A stretch of DNA of 64,000 bases, taken from NCBI RefSeq assembly GCF_017948595.1, contig NZ_JAGFBV010000012.1:51518-115517 (forward strand), in the 5' to 3' direction. Both the position numbers and the translations under genes were made by a program. Every line of letters starts with the position of its first letter. Within the stretch, counting starts at the first letter, position 1. This document shows, piece by piece, positions 63,687-64,000 of this stretch. The DNA is from Flavobacterium geliluteum. GTDB lineage: Bacteria; Bacteroidota; Bacteroidia; Flavobacteriales; Flavobacteriaceae. Under the pieces are notes generated by a model, which had not been told where the DNA came from, ran no database searches, and saw only the letters and a list, made by a program, of their open reading frames with translations.

Positions 63687-63796
63687 TGGCGTTTCCCTAT
63701 GGGTCAGGCTGTCCGCTATATCTTTTGCTAGGGAAGTTTTGGTTATGATAGAGTATAAATCAACCGCAAAAGGATGCCGCTTCCATCCTTAACGCA
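63687..63796 (+). repeat. Dispersed hairpin element, variant copy E
   Basis: The ends GGCGTTTCCC and CCTTAACGC share GCGTT/AACGC arms. Inside, ATCTTTTGC (63720-63728) pairs with GCAAAAGGAT (63766-63775), the same core words as copy C. The TCCGCTATATC and GCCGCTTCCATCC flanks vary from the other copies. It occupies most of the 395-bp gap at 63535-63929, which otherwise holds the pafA promoter and the rRNA terminator. Confidence 0.6.
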
Positions 63797-63886
63797 CTTT
63801 TAAATTACCAGACTTTGTCTTTCCATACTTTATCATCTTTCGAATATCACCAACACATCTGATACATTACCGATTTTTATATAAAC

Positions 63887-63920
63887 AAAAAACCCCTGTT
63901 TCGTTTGAAACAGGGGTTTT
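63887..63920 (-). terminator. Terminator of the rRNA operon
   Basis: CCCCTGTTTC and GAAACAGGGG form a perfect 10-bp stem with a 4-nt loop, extended by A- and T-runs. On the minus strand it lies 9 bp after the 5S rRNA end. Confidence 0.88.
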
Positions 63921-63929
63921 AAAAAGAAA

Positions 63930-64000
63930 GGCGACGACATACTCTCCCACATAACTGCAGTACCATCTGCGCAGGCGGGCTTAACTACTCTGTTCGGGAT
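63930..64000 (-). rRNA. rrf: 5S ribosomal RNA, 3' part, cut by the window edge
   Basis: The minus-strand sequence reads ATCCCGAACAGAG...TAAGCCCGCC...GGGAGAGTA.GTCGTCGCC, which is the conserved second half of bacterial 5S rRNA. The 3' end is at about 63930 and the 5' half lies beyond the window. The 16S, 23S and any tRNAs of the operon would lie further to the right. A terminator follows closely. Confidence 0.93.

Noticed and set aside
1..64000. CRISPR arrays, prophage, insertion sequences with transposase, tRNA genes
   Set aside because: I looked for regularly spaced repeats, phage structural genes, DDE-type proteins and cloverleaf sequences and saw none.

Overview
The window looks like chromosomal core sequence from a Flavobacterium-type member of the Bacteroidota. 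The evidence is its AT-rich composition, repeated TAnnTTTG promoter boxes, SusC/TonB plug-like motifs, a PafA-type alkaline phosphatase, the long form of GAPDH, a two-subunit methylmalonyl-CoA mutase and a flavobacterial-style DnaJ with half of the usual zinc region. Genes lie on both strands in short operons separated by good intrinsic terminators. I saw no prophage, CRISPR array, transposase or tRNA gene. The right edge cuts a 5S rRNA gene on the minus strand, so an rRNA operon enters from the right.

Layout. 0.2-6.7 kb: CPA2 antiporter, 1-Cys peroxiredoxin, AEC transporter, an Rrf2 regulator paired with an NAD(P)H-binding reductase, and meaB. 6.7-15.6 kb: LtaS-like phosphotransferase, MATE exporter, small outer-membrane-type protein, an imelysin-like/di-heme peroxidase lipoprotein next to a PhoX-like lipoprotein, and PPK2. 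15.8-23.2 kb: two little-known proteins, then an ECF sigma factor, a membrane protein with plug-like repeats and a vWA protein carrying the same plug motif, followed by a scramblase-like protein, an SDR and an unknown. 23.3-36.3 kb: mainly minus strand, with mtaB, GNAT and HAD proteins, a degenerate DEAD-box protein, an NtrC-type regulator without a DNA-binding domain, an ABC-2 exporter, dnaJ-grpE and hisS. 36.5-42.2 kb: MacB-like permease, prmC, GNAT, ribD overlapping a HAD phosphatase, a YigZ-family protein and a thioesterase. 42.4-52.6 kb: dnaA, LMW phosphatase, RsmI-like methylase, TonB C-domain protein, aminotransferase, SDR, udk, DivIC-like protein and mutA-mutB. 52.7-64 kb: lysozyme-like protein, the dapF-GNAT-mltG-DUF2279 operon, HtrA protease, GAPDH, the divergent lrp-ald pair, pafA and 5S rRNA.

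Genes that appear to work together: meaB with mutAB, 43 kb apart; ribD with the overlapping HAD, a candidate for the missing riboflavin-pathway phosphatase; the Lrp-type regulator with ald, which have a perfect match to the E. coli Lrp consensus between them; the Rrf2 regulator with its reductase, which share a near-palindromic site; dapF and mltG in cell-wall metabolism; and the sigma/plug/vWA trio.

The most interesting non-coding signals are a dispersed, hairpin-forming intergenic element (five related copies, two sharing a nearly identical apical loop on different stems), a family of inverted repeats built from short repeated words, a sigma-54-like -24/-12 signature before grpE, and the Lrp site. 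No entirely new system can be proved from the sequence alone. The sigma/plug/vWA cluster and the hairpin element are the best candidates.
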